DNA of 64,000 nt, from NCBI GenBank assembly GCA_965153455.1, contig OZ234494.1, positions 21,266,001-21,330,000 on the forward strand, read 5' to 3'. Both the position numbers and the translations under genes were made by a program. The notes beneath the pieces are model-generated. The model saw nothing but the letters and a program-made list of their open reading frames with translations, made no database searches and was not told where the DNA came from. Positions 1 through 13,691 of the stretch are shown here, piece after piece (the first letter of the stretch is position 1; every line of letters starts with the position of its first letter). This stretch comes from Sphagnum compactum (Eukaryota; Bryophyta; Sphagnopsida; Sphagnales).

Positions 1-2660
1 ACATGTGTGGGGAGTGAGGAAATCAAATGTTCCAAAAATTTTGCCCAAAATGGAATTGTGTTTTTCAATAGTCTAAACATAAATTACTAGAAGAAATTAA
101 TTTCAATCAAAGCATTACCAAATCATGTCTGAATGGAAAGTTTGATACAATCTTGAAGAAGGCTTGACAAGGCCTATAGAAAGACGGGCTTGCATGTAAA
201 CATCTATGATAAATTGCTTGAAAGTCATAGTTTTTCAACATTTCAATACTCTTAAAGTTTTGAAACTTTGGCATTTCATTGTAGATTGCATGGAGATCTA
301 TAAAGCATCATACGTAGAGGTGTAATGCCTCCTACAAGGGCTTAGGTCATGATGTATTCAAGTGCAAGTCCATGACAAGTCAAATTCTAGTTTTGGTTCA
401 AAATTACATTAAATCATTTTTTTGTTTCTTGGATGTGATGGGTTAACCAAAGATTACATACCAAATGTGTTATTTTAACATTTTTTAAACTCACACTAGT
501 TAAATTGAATCATGAATACCATAATACGCTTACCATTTCAGCAACAAACTGCCAAATTTAAAATTTTAACTTCGGCACTTGGTTTTTTAATTTTGAAAAT
601 TTTGGCAGGTAATGATTATAAAAAATTAATAAATAGTGTTTTGTCAATGTTATGGAGTAGCCTACTGTCTAGATTGCTCTAGTATTAAGTTATTGTCATG
701 GAAGGTCTACGATTCAAATCCTAACAATTGAACTTTAAATTTATTAAAATTTCGACACAAACAATAAATAAAATTTCAAAAGTGCGGAAAAATGAAAAAT
801 AATTTAATTTATGTTGAAATGGTAAAGGTACTATGGTAGTCAAATAATGCATTATAAGTTTTGACAATTTTCCTCGTGTTTCCAATTAGCAAATGACCAC
901 ATACACCATTAGAAAAGCTTAAAAGCACATAATTTCACATAAATGGCATGACTTCCACCTCAAAATACGTCCATCAATGCACATGTATACTGATGTGCTT
1001 TGAAAATATGATTTTTCATGCATGAAGTTTAGATATAAGGTTATTATATAATATTCATCAACTTTACAAATTTTATCACTATATCAAATTATGGCACGTA
1101 CATCCATTTAAACAAACAATGCAACCATGTCCTTTTAAAATTAAACCAAACAAATTCCCATAACATGGAAATGACCCACAACAATTTCAACAAAATATTT
1201 TTTAACTATTACAAAATTTGCACCAATGCCACCATTGTGCATTTATTCCATCAACAAGGTTTATTACACTAAGTTTGAAAGCCTTCTTTTTTAAATTGTC
1301 TAACCTTCCATAACCCCATAATTAAATCATTAAGTGAACAATCCCACCAAATCTGACTTTAATAACACTTGCAAGTTGCAATAATGAACAAAACAATTGG
1401 TTACAATAAAAAGAGATAAACCATTGGACGTTGAACTATAGTTGGCAAGTCTTTGATTGGTTTAAAATGGTAAGTATAGGGAAAAGTCTAAGGCAATAAA
1501 CTTTATTGAATGTAAAAACTTTGTGTTGGTTTGTTGTTTCAAATTTGGGAAATGTGAATAATCTTTCAATTAGCAAGTAAATGACATTGATTGTTCTTTT
1601 GAAGTTGTGCATATTTAATATTACACCCACAAACCTTATATTATGTCACATTTGGTTAATCAATCAAATGATTATCACCTTAGTCATGTAATGATCATTA
1701 ATTAAAACATTATCAATACAATGTACCATCCATGTGCCACATGATAAGGAATCAAAGCAATAATTTAAAAAATTAAATTTCATGGTCTAATAATGAATTA
1801 TATGTTCAAAGGATTTCACACCTATTGTGGTACAAAATTCCATTAAATAGTGAGTTCCATAACAGTTGAAGCCAAATTTACCATCTTTGGTCATTTTTTC
1901 AAAATCAATATTAATTTTCATACATATTTGTCAATGTTTCACCTATTTTAACTAGCACAACCTTTGGCCAAACATCAAGTTCATGAAATGAAAGAAGTCC
2001 ATAATGTTACATTAGTATTATCCCTTTGACCATAACAATCCCCACCCTTCCAAATAGGATGGCAAATTTTTGAATTAAAAAATTATAAATGTATGGAGTT
2101 TGAAAACTCCTATAAATTGGCTCAATTAAAATTATATAAAAACATCATTAATTTAAAAACTAATGCCATGGAAAACACTTAAATGATTGTATAATTTGTG
2201 GTTTTATAATTATTGCCAATGAAAATTTTGACTAAAAATTGATGTACTCAAATGCATTATCACTACCAACTCATTGGGGCACCATGCATTTTTACGATAA
2301 CTATCATCTTCAATATCATTGCTTCCAATTTCAAACCCTAATTCATGCACCTATATGCTTATCAATTGCCATCGATTTTGACAAGGTAGTTAACACCTTC
2401 ATCACACCTCAATTCATGAATATAGTTTCAAAATATTTCGTATTTGTAATGAAAAATTCAATTTGTTTATCAATCACAACTTTATACAACTAAGCCTACA
2501 TCATCACAAATGTTGATACCAAACCCTACATCTTCATTGAATTAACATGTGTTATGACAATTGAGAGTCCTTCCTTACTTTTTGGTGCCTTTATGCATTG
2601 TGGGGGCGGTGTGGGGTCATCAAGAAACTATATGGAAAGGAGGTTGGATGTTGTCAGGGG
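1..2660. other. AT-rich intergenic DNA, no gene seen
   Basis: No open frame with recognisable protein similarity and no splice-linked coding exons could be built here on either strand. The DNA is strongly AT-rich with short poly-A/poly-T runs. Short open frames near 1436-1630 and 2239-2493 look like chance frames in low-complexity sequence. Confidence 0.6.
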
Positions 2661-3020
2661 TTTAGTACCATAATTTGCAATGCATTGTTCACAACATGTT
2701 GCAATTACCAACTTCCATTTAAATTAATGTTATCTTGTTAGGCAACAATGACAATCTTTGATTTTTGTAAACCTAAAATTATCAACATAATTTGCAATCA
2801 AACCACACACGAACTAAAAGTAAACGTAATGTTTGTGGGCTTTAGTACCATAATTTGTAATGTATTGTTCACAACATGTTGCAATTACCAACTTCCATTT
2901 AAATTAATGTTATTTTGTTAGGCAATAATGGCAATATTTTGTTTTTGTAAACCTAAAAAATTATCAACTTAATTTGCAATCATGTCACATACAAACTAGA
3001 AATAAAGGTGATGTTTGTTA
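2661..3020. repeat. 180-bp tandem duplication, two copies
   Basis: Two adjacent copies start with the same TTTAGTACCATAATTTG string at 2661 and 2841, giving a period of exactly 180 bp. The second copy ends near 3020. The copies differ by scattered substitutions and small indels, so the duplication is not recent. No coding content is seen. Confidence 0.9.
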
Positions 3021-6000
3021 AAAATATTGTTAATCCAAACACAAATAAACATTTCAACCCTAATGATTGAGAGCATCTTATTCATTTACCAATTAGTCTT
3101 CAAGATGGTGAAACACAATAGTAACATGTTCAAAATTGACAACAATGAGATAACAAGTGAAAACATCAAGAGCTTGGTGATAAAATAATGAAAGAAAATT
3201 TAATCATGATTGTGGAATAACTTATTAGAACAAACATGAATGAACAATTGAATTGATTGTTTGGTACACAAGGGTGGCTTATAATGCATGCGTGTACAAA
3301 TGTTGACCACACCAAAAGGAGATGGCATCAAAATGAATAACCACCAAAAATTAATGAATTGTATGAAATCACATATGATTTGGGGATGAAATTATCACCA
3401 CCCTATTAAATTATGCCCTAAACATTGTCCATGTGGCAAATGATCTAGATGACTACATCATGAAATGGAAAATTTTTAAATAAAAAAATGAGAAGTTTTA
3501 AAATATAAGGTGTGTTTTCCAAGGATGAAAATATTAAATGAGTCAAAACATTTGTAACGGTTTCATGAATAATTTAAAAATAGTTGTTTTTTTTTCTTGG
3601 GTGTGTAAATAACTAGTGAATTAATAGTCTATCCTCAAATATATATATATTTTTCGAGTTTCAAGAAAATCAAACAAACATTTGGATATCATGTGTATGG
3701 TGAATACCAATAAAGAATTTTTTTTGGTAGAAAAAATGACAATCATCCTTAGGAAGATTTAGCCAAATTTGGTTATAAACCAAATATGAAGTAAAAAAAT
3801 TTTAATTATCCTTTTATATTTTGATTACACAATGAAAACCAACTATAGAAATACGGTGATCATTATTATTATTTTTTCATTTTTGATGATTGAAAACCTC
3901 CAAAATCATTTTTTGAATTTTGATGTTTGGTGAAGTTTTGTCCATAAAAAAAAGGTTAATGCATACACCCAAAATAAAACCCATGAAATCATTGTCCTAT
4001 AACAAGTATCATTGAGGATAAAGTCATATGTGTTTTGACACTATTAGTGTTATAAAGATCTAAATAAAGCTGACAAGATAAAACACCTTTGCAAAGTTGT
4101 TAATTGCTTCAAGTTCACAAATGCTTTGTCATTTGGTTGTTACATGCAGCATATGGTCCATGAACAAGAAAAGCATGAAACCAATTTCATATAAACCAAG
4201 TCAAGTTCACAATCCCAAGAAAAACTAAACATCAAACTTCAAATGCATGTATTCTATGTCTGAATCAAATCGTTTTTTATATCGATGAAGATCTTATGGA
4301 CTACGCCAACATTTGATGTCCTCACAAATTGACACATGATGCTTCTACGAAAAGCTCTAGGGTTGTTAGTGAAAAGTGTAAAGGGGCCCACATTCAAGAC
4401 ACACTTTTTTGTGAAGCAAATCTAAAGATATTTGAAATTTCTAGAGGTGCACAAAGACAATGACCATGCCAAATCAGTAGGAACTTATTTCCAAGAAGAT
4501 TTTAGGAGGCTAGATTTTTTTTTTTTGAACTTAACAACTTAGCACAAATGAGCTTGTCTTTTATGTTAAGTTCAAAAACAAATCACCAAAGATGATAAAA
4601 GTTTGTAGCTTGGTTAAGAAATTATAACTATACTAGGTAATTAAGGCTACCCACTTTAGGTAATCATAGTTCTAATTAGCTCACCATACCCCCAAGAGGG
4701 GTTAGCCCCATACCTTGGCACCGACCACCCCTTGTTATATAGGCAAAAATTTACAACCGTGACGGCACCCACTAGTGGCTTAGGTATGGGGCTACTACCC
4801 CATGGGTATAACGGGACTTATAACCCTAAAGGACGTTTGTAATTTGGTCTTTGTATTTTGAAAACACCTCCCATGGAAGAATTTCATTTTAAGTCTTAAG
4901 GACTTAACAAAAGCGGAAGATCCCAAGAAGAAGGTATTTTTCACTTTTGTAAAGGTCCCTCAAATTTGAAAAGGCCCTTATGTAGGGAAGAAGGAATGGC
5001 TCCTTGGGTCTTCTTGGATTCTTGGCCACACCCTAGGGCTATCACTCTAGGTTGGGTCCTCAAATCCATGAAGGGCCGAGAAGTTGTTCCTTAACCTATG
5101 CATACGGGTGGTAGTGGCACCAGTTTGGGGCTACTACCTCTCGGGTATATGGAGATTATAACCATAATACTTGAAAAATATAAATAAATAAATATATGTC
5201 GCAAAAAACCTCAACTTCACATTTTTTTGAATTTTAAAAATTTTATAAAACTATTTAATGATGAAACTAACCACTAGAGCAAGGGTGCCTCCCATATAGG
5301 TAGCCAAAAATATAAAAGGATGCTAGATTTTTTTTTAAATTGAAAAAACCATAGTTTCTTATTGCCAAAGTCTGGTTAAATCATCTTATGGATGATCATG
5401 AGTTGAACAACATCACAAAAAAAAGAAAAAAAGAAAAAAAAAGGAGAAAAAATATTTTAATTAAAATAAAAAATTAAATTAAATTATTTTTTTAAAAAGG
5501 AAAAAAAACCCACACTCTCTACCAGTGAGGCAATGTATGTATGGAAATGGGTTTTGTGAGCAGAAATAATAAGACCTTTTGTTGAGTGTATTAAGAATCT
5601 GTAAGCAGCCAGTTTTGCACATGGGCTGGGCCACCACCAGAAGAGCCCCTTCTGACTCACAAACCTGCCTAACAACCAACAACAAGCAGCATTTTCCTCC
5701 TTTCATCACATATATATTACTAAGGGACAAAACCCTAATGGCACAAAAATCATGCACCATGAATATTAATATTATTTTTCATGAATATTAAATTTTTTTA
5801 TGAATATTAAATTAGTTTTTTTATGAATATTATGAATATTATTTATTTATTTATTAAAATCATAACATAAGTGGAATATTACCCCCATGATTGGGAAGGC
5901 TTTGCTTTTCAAAAAGCATGATTGGGAACATTTTTTTTGAAATTCTAATTTTATTTATTTGGGTGTAGGGTGTATATATAATGTGCCCTAATAATGGGGC

Positions 6001-6102
6001 GTTTAGTTAAGGCATTACGCCCTTTGAATCTATTGCCTTTTACCTTTTGTAATGCCCACCCACCCACAATGTCTTTTTATGCCCATGTCGAATATATTTT
6101 TG
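3021..6102. other. AT-rich intergenic DNA
   Basis: No gene recognised. It contains a perfect 11-bp inverted repeat (4526-4536 with 4564-4574), the inverted-repeat element listed separately at 4698-4801, a relative of that element's right arm near 5105-5160, and an A-rich tract at 5400-5510. Open frames at 5479-5791 overlap on both strands and have no family resemblance. Confidence 0.55.
4698..4801. repeat. imperfect inverted repeat (MITE-like hairpin)
   Basis: The left arm (about 4698-4730) reads GGGGTTAGCCCCATACCTTG. The right arm (about 4768-4801) is its approximate reverse complement, ending GGTATGGGGCTACTACCC. About 35 bp separate the arms. A related sequence with GGGGCTACTACC recurs near 5125, so the unit is dispersed locally. 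It resembles a small non-autonomous inverted-repeat element, but no target-site duplication was identified. Confidence 0.5.
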
Positions 6103-6557
6103 CATGAACTTAATGACATGGATCCTTAAACCCTAAAGGTTCCAATAACATGAACTAATTGACATGAAACCCTAAACCCTAAAGGTTCCAATAACATGAA
6201 CTAAATGACATGGATCCTTAAACCCTAAAGGTTCCAATAACATGAACTAAAATGGCATGAAACCCTAAACCCTAAAGGTTCCAATAAAATGAACTAAATG
6301 ACATGGATCCTTAAACCCTAAAGGTTCCAATAACATGAACTAATTGACATGAAACCCTAAACCCTAAAGGTTCCAATAACATGAACTAATTGACATGAAA
6401 CCCTAAACCCTAACGGTTCCAATAACATGAACTAAAATGACATGAAACCCTAAACCCTAAAGGTTCCAATAACATGAACTAATTGACATGAAACCCTAAA
6501 CCCTAAAGGTTCCAATAACATGAACTAAAATGACATGAAACCTAAACCCTAAACCAA
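6103..6557. repeat. 46-bp minisatellite carrying telomere-type CCCTAAA dimers
   Basis: Nine units are marked by GGTTCCAATA at about 6138, 6184, 6230, 6277, 6322, 6369, 6414, 6461 and 6508 (period 45-47 bp). A tenth, decayed unit follows near 6559. Most units contain AAACCCTAAACCCTAAAGG, the plant telomere heptamer as a dimer, followed by TTCCAATAACATGAACTAA and GACATG. Two variants alternate: one with two telomere heptamers, the other with GGATCCTT in place of the first. Confidence 0.93.
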
Positions 6558-6721
6558 TTGGCTTCAATAAACCGGAAGAAACAATGCCCCCTTTTTTTCA
6601 AGTATTGAGAATGGGGCCGAGATAAAGCCCCAACACCCCCAAAATCATATGTGCACATAATTGTTATTGAAGGTAGTGCAAAAGTACTTCTTGCTTCTTC
6701 TTTTTTTTTTTTTTTTTTTTC

Positions 6722-7105
6722 CCTTGTCTGCCCTTGGCCCAATCCACCCAGCTTTTTTGAGAAAAAGATGGATGGATGGTTGGATGGATGGATGGATGGA
6801 TGATTGGACACACGTTCAACCCGTGTCGTGCACATTTTGGACTTGTAATATGGACTCCTGGTGCCCATTACAAACCCATCCTTGTCTACCCTTGGCCCAA
6901 TCCATCCATCTTTTTGGAGAAAAAAGATGGATGGATGGATGGATGGATGATGCCAAGACACATGTTTGACCCATGTCATGCACATTTTGGGCTTCTAATG
7001 GATGCCTAGTGCCCATTACAAACCCATCCTTGCGTACCCTTGGTCCAGTCCATCCATTTTTTTTTTTGAGAAAAAGTTGGATGGATGGATGGATGATGCC
7101 TAGAA
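6722..7105. repeat. three ~150-bp tandem units with (GGAT)n hairpins
   Basis: Units begin with CCTTGTCTGCCC-like strings at about 6722, 6880 and 7028 (the last is truncated). Each has CCAATCCATCC, then a T-rich loop, then AAAAGATGGATGGATGGATG, so each can fold back on itself. Between hairpins the units share CATGTCATGCACATTTTGG and GTGCCCATTACAAACCCATCC. The apparent 60-147 residue open frames on both strands are translations of this repeat and are not treated as genes. Confidence 0.85.
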
Positions 7106-10100
7106 TTTTAAAAAGCAAAATTTCCCAACTTTTTTTTGGGACAAAAATCACCAATACCAACAATTTGAGTTGAAGGGTTGGCTTTTTCATAGCCTTTCCA
7201 AAGAAAAAACGAAAATGGAAAAATAAAATAAAAATTGCACATTCTCATTTTCAACATGAATAGGTAGACATTGAAGATAAGTTCCAAATTCAACAAAATG
7301 CAAGATTTTTTATGTTGGTCATCTTCATCTAAATGGTGAACCCTAATTTTTCTCTTTAAGTTTTTAGCTTATGCAAATGAGTTAAGAATAGTTTTCTTGT
7401 TGAAAAGGAAAAAGAAACACTATCTTGACCATGAAGCTACAAAGATCGATCCATCCATGCCCATGACATGATTGAGGGTTGTGTTTGGTTTATGGGAAGG
7501 TATCACATTGTGGGTACTCAAAATTTTCTTTGTTCATTTTCATAAAAAAATATTATTATTATTTCTTTATTTAAAAGAAATAACAAATCATTGACATTTA
7601 GGCGAAAACTCAAGCCATTAGGTGAACACATATGGACAACACTTGAAAAAGAAAATAAAAAAAAAGACTATTGACTACCAACATCCAAACATATATATAA
7701 TTATAAATCAAATACAAAATTATATTATATTATATTATATATTAATATTAGTCTACTTTTCAAGTGTATGAAATTAATAGATGCAAGAAGAGGAATCTAA
7801 TTACAAATTTGTCTTTTCAAGATTGCTTTTGAAAAGACAAACAACATGCATGTACCACACATGGGAACCAAACTCTTGTTGCACTTCTTTGTTGATAAGT
7901 CCAAAAGAATTTTTTTTAAATGTCATTGAAAAATTGTTTCTTTGCTTATCATTGAAAAGCCTTTGAAATGAATAAATGAATAAATAAATAAATAAAAGCT
8001 TTTGAAAGGTGAAAGCTTCAACCTATGACCTTGGCCATACAACCAAGGGCATGGGATTACTCAACCATTTTTTAGGCACCCATTATGGTTGGTTTACCAA
8101 TTAACCTAGTGACTTATAATACTACATTTCGTGTTTTTGTTATCGGAGGTAACCAACCTTAAGATGGGCTATTGTGGTGAATTACTTGCATATGAAATGG
8201 AAAGTTTTAATTAAGGAGTTGTCACTTGAAGATCACCTAATCTACTTAAGTTGTTCTCTTGATGCTAAATGATTTTAGCATTAAGCTTTCCTAATTTATT
8301 GTTGTTTATCTCATATTATTTGTTTTAAAATTGTTTTAAAAGGTTGGAGGTTTTTAGCTACGTAATTATGGTGGCGAGGATGACAATGACCATAACATAA
8401 TGACATATAAACAAAATTGAATTGTACAAAACCTAAAATGTTGAAGTCAATCACAAAGTGCATGGTAGTGTTGTCTAGCCATGATCATGTATTTGTGATG
8501 AAAGCTTGAAAACATATATGGTCAACCATATGATAATGAGGGTCATCCATGATAGTTATAAAATTACAGATGGCCGAATCTTATTGCAATTGTAGAATTA
8601 TGCATACCAATTAAGGGCCATGCATATTACCAAATGACCACATACGAGCATAGCAAGGTTTTAATGTCGTGAACTCCATCACCATTGAGTAATTTTGTGA
8701 TTGTTGATGCCATTGATTGTGAACACCTTTCTTCTTAAAAATTTCCTTACAATTTGGAGCAAGATAAATAGGTAGGGTGTTCTTAGGAAGGGCTATTATT
8801 GTAGCCTAGGGTCAGTTTCCATGTTGACAAAACAAATAATTATTATTTTTCAAAAAATGAATTCATTTTTAATTTTTGAAATTACATATTTTTCCATCAT
8901 CTACTATAATATTGTCATGTGAGTAATGAAATTATTCAGAGTGTAGCCTATGATAATTACGATGATTTTCAACATATCGACGTCATATTTTCACAAAATT
9001 TCATTTTATTATTTTTAGGATTATTTAATGATGAAATTGACCCTAGGGTAAGGTAGTCCAAGCCAAAACTTATTTCTTACCTTTGTTCAAGAAATAATGA
9101 ATGCAAAAAAACAAGAAAGGTGGTGTACTCCCAACCTTGGACATTACACTTATAACAATAAGGATGTATAATTACCAACTATGGTCCTTACGTCACATAT
9201 CAACAACATTTCATTTGATGTCATTTATGAAAAGGAATTCAAGATTTGGAGAGTGAAAATTAACACAAGTATATGTATTCCAAATGTTTACCCATTAACA
9301 TATACTATTGTGTGTGGTGGAAGAGTAGATCCAAAGATGGACTAATTCATTACATAATAAAACTTGTTTGTGGTCGAGTGTTGGAAACTTGGTGACAACT
9401 TGTTATTTAATGAATGGACATACCAACCACATAGAAAAACAAGTGTGTTGAAAAATACAAACTAGAATCACGTACTTCATTCAAGGATCATCCCTTTGGA
9501 TTTCCTTTGTACATATGATGACTAAGCATCGAGGAGGAACCGACTCCACCAACATGTATTACAACTACAAGCTCCAAAGTCTTGTGTTAGTTGAAGCTTG
9601 TTTATCCCATTCCCAATAAAGAAGTAATCTTGAAACTTCCAAGGCTTAGCCTTGGACTAATAAGGTAGCCAATTTGTCTTCATCTAAGGCAACGATTTCT
9701 TTAGTTTTTGGACTCACATCTTGTAATGTTTGGACTCTTTTATCAAGTGCACAATATGACCAAGCTCATTCAATGATAGACATACTTGGCACCCTTGTAA
9801 AGGACATTCGATTGACCAAAGGTTTTTAATGTAATGTACATGAAAAATGCACAACACCTACACTCGATCGACTTGTGATAATGTTCTCACATACTCCATA
9901 TATGTTTTATTCATTTTTCCATTTCATAATGTTCATGTAATTACCATGTGATTAATATTTACTTGTCGTTCCTCATATGGCATGTATGCAATACCATGAC
10001 GTTCCATGCATGCATGTGTAGGACATCATATATAATATTGGTTTGTGCATAAATAATTTCCTTTTGGCATTTCAATTTCTTTTTTGTCAATGACCATGGT

Positions 10101-11774
10101 TTTTTTCAAAATAAAATAAAATTGTGATATAGTCACACTAATAATCATCCACAACAGGAGTTAGCCAAATTTGGCTATAGGTCAAAAGGAAAGTAGAATT
10201 TCAAAAAGAAGCTTGTTATATTTTGGCAAATTGCTAGAACCTATTGTCTAAAATATGGCAATTTTAAACAAAAGTCTTTGCGGATTAGGACATGGTTTGA
10301 ATCTAACTATCTTCAAACGTGTTTTTTATGATTTTGATTGCATTTATGAAAAATTCAACATAAAAGGCTTATATATATATATATATATGTTGAAACTACC
10401 CATGTATTACAATATTCTTCGCTCAAATATTATCCTTTTTATTGGTCAAATTTGTACTTTGGTTATCAACTTTCTTTTCATTTGGGCATAGTGGATGTAA
10501 CAAAATGATTTAGAACTTCATTCATGGGTAACTTTTAGAAAAAATTATCAAGTTTTCACACATTTTTATTTTGGTGCAATTATAAAATGTATGGAATAAT
10601 GTGTGCAAAAAATTGAAAAAAGAAAGAAGAAAATAAAAAGAAGAAAGAAAGAAATAATTTGGCATTCAAGTGGCAAATCCATTAAGGTAGTACGATATTT
10701 ATTGCAATTGCAAAAAAATTTAGTACCTAGTGTGCTTAAAGAGTTTCTTTCAGATTTTTGGCATAGAAGGCAACTATGGTGGTCTAATTCAAGGGAATTA
10801 CTTGTACCCAACTAAGGACATTAATAAGAATAGTCCTTAGTTAACAATAAGAAATTACAATTTCCAATAAGAGGGCTTATTTGATGTGTCAAAAGGTTTG
10901 GGTAAATGGCACATTAATTAAAACCCCATAATTTTTGGAAAGCTAATTTAGATTAGTGTTGTTAAATTATGTGGATTAGTGTTGTTGGATTGCGTAGATT
11001 AAGTTTGTTAACTACATTAGTACATAAAGTTCAAAGCTTGATTTGATACCACACTTTAAATGGATTTGATTACATTTTATGGTTTGGAAGTTGGTGTTAA
11101 GTGTTTGTTTCCCTTTATCTACCTCGAGGCTTAAGCAATGCACACACAACTTCTTGACTAGGGAGTTGTGAGAGAAATTACAAATTACAAATTGTAAAGG
11201 GAATTCAATTATGGATGTAAGAAGACAAGAATAAGAATACAACCTACAAGCATTGAGTCAAAAAAAAAACTAGAATAGGTCCATAGTTCCATTGCAAAAG
11301 TGTGTTGCGTTTACAAGCATTTTTAACCTTGATTCTCCAAGCACTCTATGGTACCTACCTACCTATAAACCTACCATCATACAAACTTCAAGAAAAAAGA
11401 TCTCTATTTTTGTCATAGAGATATAAGTGACTGACCTTCGATGGTTTCACTCTTGTGTGGAACAAAAGACCTGGAGCAAAAAAATTGATGGGTTTGGAAC
11501 CAATTGTAAACCTCGAGGAAGAGAGAGCAAGCTCGATCAACTCTCTAGAAGGAATTGCATAAAATTGCTCATTCATTTACACATGGCATAGTCCCATGCA
11601 CACTCCCTTCCACTTTGGTTCTCTCTCTCTCTCTCTCACTTGGAGTGAAACCCATGTTTCTCTTTTTCCTCATTTTAGATCTAAACTTCAAGGTTTTGGG
11701 TCTTTGCTTAGGCAAAAACCCACAAATAAGTTACCACCGATGAGCATTCATTTGCAACCTTTTTCCTGCTCATT
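7106..11774. other. AT-rich intergenic DNA with simple repeats
   Basis: No gene recognised on either strand. Simple repeats include a TTATA run near 7720-7740, AAAT repeats near 7974-7996, a TA run near 10371-10388 and a TC run near 11620-11637. Small open frames (such as 10255-10491 and 10603-10815) are low-complexity and have no recognisable domain. Confidence 0.55.
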
Positions 11775-12030
11775 TCTGTTGCAAGATGCATTTGAATCCT
11801 TCAATTTGTAACAGAACTTCTGTTGCAGAAGGGCATTCAGATCCTTCACAACTCGCAAAGTCTGTTGTTGTGAGAGGCAAGCTCAGATCCTTCAATTTGC
11901 AACTTCTGTTGCAAGAAAGGCATTCAAATGCTTCAGCTCACAAGGAAGGTCTGTTGCAACCTGAATTTCAGGTCCTTCAACTTGCCAAGGTCTGTTGCAA
12001 GGGGCATTCAGATCCTATTAGTCCTTCAAG
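11775..12030. repeat. degenerate ~50-bp tandem repeat
   Basis: About five diverged units alternate TTCTGTTGCAAG/GCAGAAGG-like and GCATTCAGATCCTTCA-like segments. The 90-residue frame across it reflects the repeat, and no protein family is recognised. Confidence 0.75.
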
Positions 12031-12930
12031 AGATACACTGGTGAATTTATATTCATGATCCCCAGAGCCCACCTCCAATTCATAATCTGGGAACCCATTG
12101 TAGTGGTTTGTATTCAGAGCAACTTGATTGGCAAATTCTTCCTCCCAAAAGAAATCAGAAAGAAAGCAAGTAGTTCTTTCCTATACTAAACATGAAGTCA
12201 TTTCCATGCATGAAAAAGAGAGGCTTTGAACTAGAAGGACAACCACTTAAAAAATTATGCTTTGGGATTGAAGCTGGCTCCTTCATCTTTTGTCCACAGA
12301 ACACAAGGAAAAAGAATTGTCGAAGAAATAATTCTCATGAGAATAGAGAGAAATCTCCATACTTGAGATTAAGGAAAGCCAGAACAAGGTTCAAAACTTC
12401 TCCTTGATCCTGAAGAAAACACTTCCAGATAAGGGACTGAAGAACCAACCAACTGGGAAGAAGGAAAACATAGAAATGGTAGAAGACCTTGAAAGAAGAA
12501 CAATCAAACTTGCAGTATGAAGAAAGACAGTACTACAATTGCGAGTCTTCAAAATATGTCAAAGTGACAACAACTTTTGGGCTAAAAAACCCTGTGCAAA
12601 ATCAAGAGGTAAAAACCCAAGATGGCACCTACTGGGTCCCATGATGAGAAACAGCCCTAAAAGCCTTCCAATGGTTACCTAGAGAGGTATTGAACCGTAT
12701 TCAAACAGTACTGAACTGTATTTGAACACGAAAAGAAAGAATCAAGATCTCTTGAATTCCATTCATAAAAATTCCCAAGAGTGCAAGTTTCTTTCCTGTC
12801 ACATTACTTTATGACTGCTATGTTTCAGGAAACACGGCAAAAGAATTGTTCAAAATCATATGCAGTTGGATACAGATTCTACAGTAAGCAGCAACACATA
12901 AAATGCATCCCCACGGTTTTTGGAAAACTC
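12031..12930. other. intergenic stretch, no gene assigned
   Basis: Base composition is less AT-rich than further left. One ATG-initiated frame of 71 codons (12192-12407) gives a basic, Lys/Arg-rich peptide without a recognisable domain. It is not called a gene. It lies on the 3' side of the ABT1 gene together with the next repeat block. Confidence 0.45.
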
Positions 12931-13640
12931 CCATGTTTCCAGAGCAAAGTTTTAGGTCTAAAAAAAATTTGGTAAAATTATGTACAACAATCCCTGTAGG
13001 TTGGTTTGTGTTGTCTCACCAAAATCAAGATGCCTGATTCTCAAGCAACAAGAAGAAAGAAATTTTCAAAAACTCCAAGCTTGCAGAGTTCAATTCTGAA
13101 AACATCAGTAAAATTTTTTGCACACTAATCCCCCAGGTTGGTTTAGGGTCTGGGGTTGCTCTGAGAATGCAGAATTTGATTAGCATGATTTCTCGAGCGA
13201 AGGGCAGAAAGGAACATGTGAAAACTGTTCCAAGCTTCCAGGGGCAAAGGTTATAGTCTGAAAAAAAATCAGCAAATTATGTACAACAAACAATCCCACA
13301 GTTTGGGATTCTCTCTTCTCTCTCTCTCTCTCTCCCTCTCCAGAGTTGATTGGCCTGTCAGAATCTCAAGCAAAGCAAAGGGAAGTGAAGAAAGAAACAT
13401 TTGAAAACTAAACTTCAAGCAAAATTTCCAGAGCAAAGTTCCCAATCTGGAAAGAAACACATTAGCAAATTTTGTACAACAATCTGTGGAGGTAGGGAGG
13501 GAGGGAGGTTGCTTGCTTGTCTCCTCTCTCTCCAGGCAGAATTGATCTACCTCCTGATTCACAAGCAAAAACGGAAGAAAGATGGAGAGATCTGGCTCCA
13601 CCTGATCCTCAAGCAAAAGGGGAAGAAGAGAGCAACATCT
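12930..13640. repeat. four diverged ~140-190-bp tandem units downstream of ABT1
   Basis: A module is repeated: TTCCAGAGCAAAGTT, then a TCTGAAAAAAAATCAGCAAA-like stretch, GTACAACAATCCC, a TC-rich tract, then TGATTCTCAAGCAA and purine-rich sequence. The GTACAACAA or equivalent anchor falls near 12981, 13119, 13281 and 13475. The block ends about 50 bp from the ABT1 stop codon, so part could lie in that gene's 3' untranslated region. The 134-144 residue open frames here are translations of the repeat. Confidence 0.75.
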
Positions 13641-13691
13641 CACCAGGAAGTGAGAAGATCCAAAGACCCCCAAGTCCCCATGAGGTCACAG

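Noticed and set aside
4526-4574. Perfect 11-bp inverted repeat as a terminator or small RNA gene
   Set aside because: It is short, AT-rich and isolated. Such hairpins are expected by chance in this composition.
6103-6557. Telomere repeats taken as a chromosome end
   Set aside because: The heptamers are embedded in a 46-bp unit and genes continue far to the right. The repeats are interstitial.
6542-7190. Overlapping 66-147 residue open frames on both strands
   Set aside because: They are translations of the GGAT hairpin repeats and poly-T runs, with no domain and equal openness on both strands.
12192-12407. 71-codon ATG frame, basic peptide
   Set aside because: No recognisable domain, no partner exons and no conservation evidence available. 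Not called a gene.
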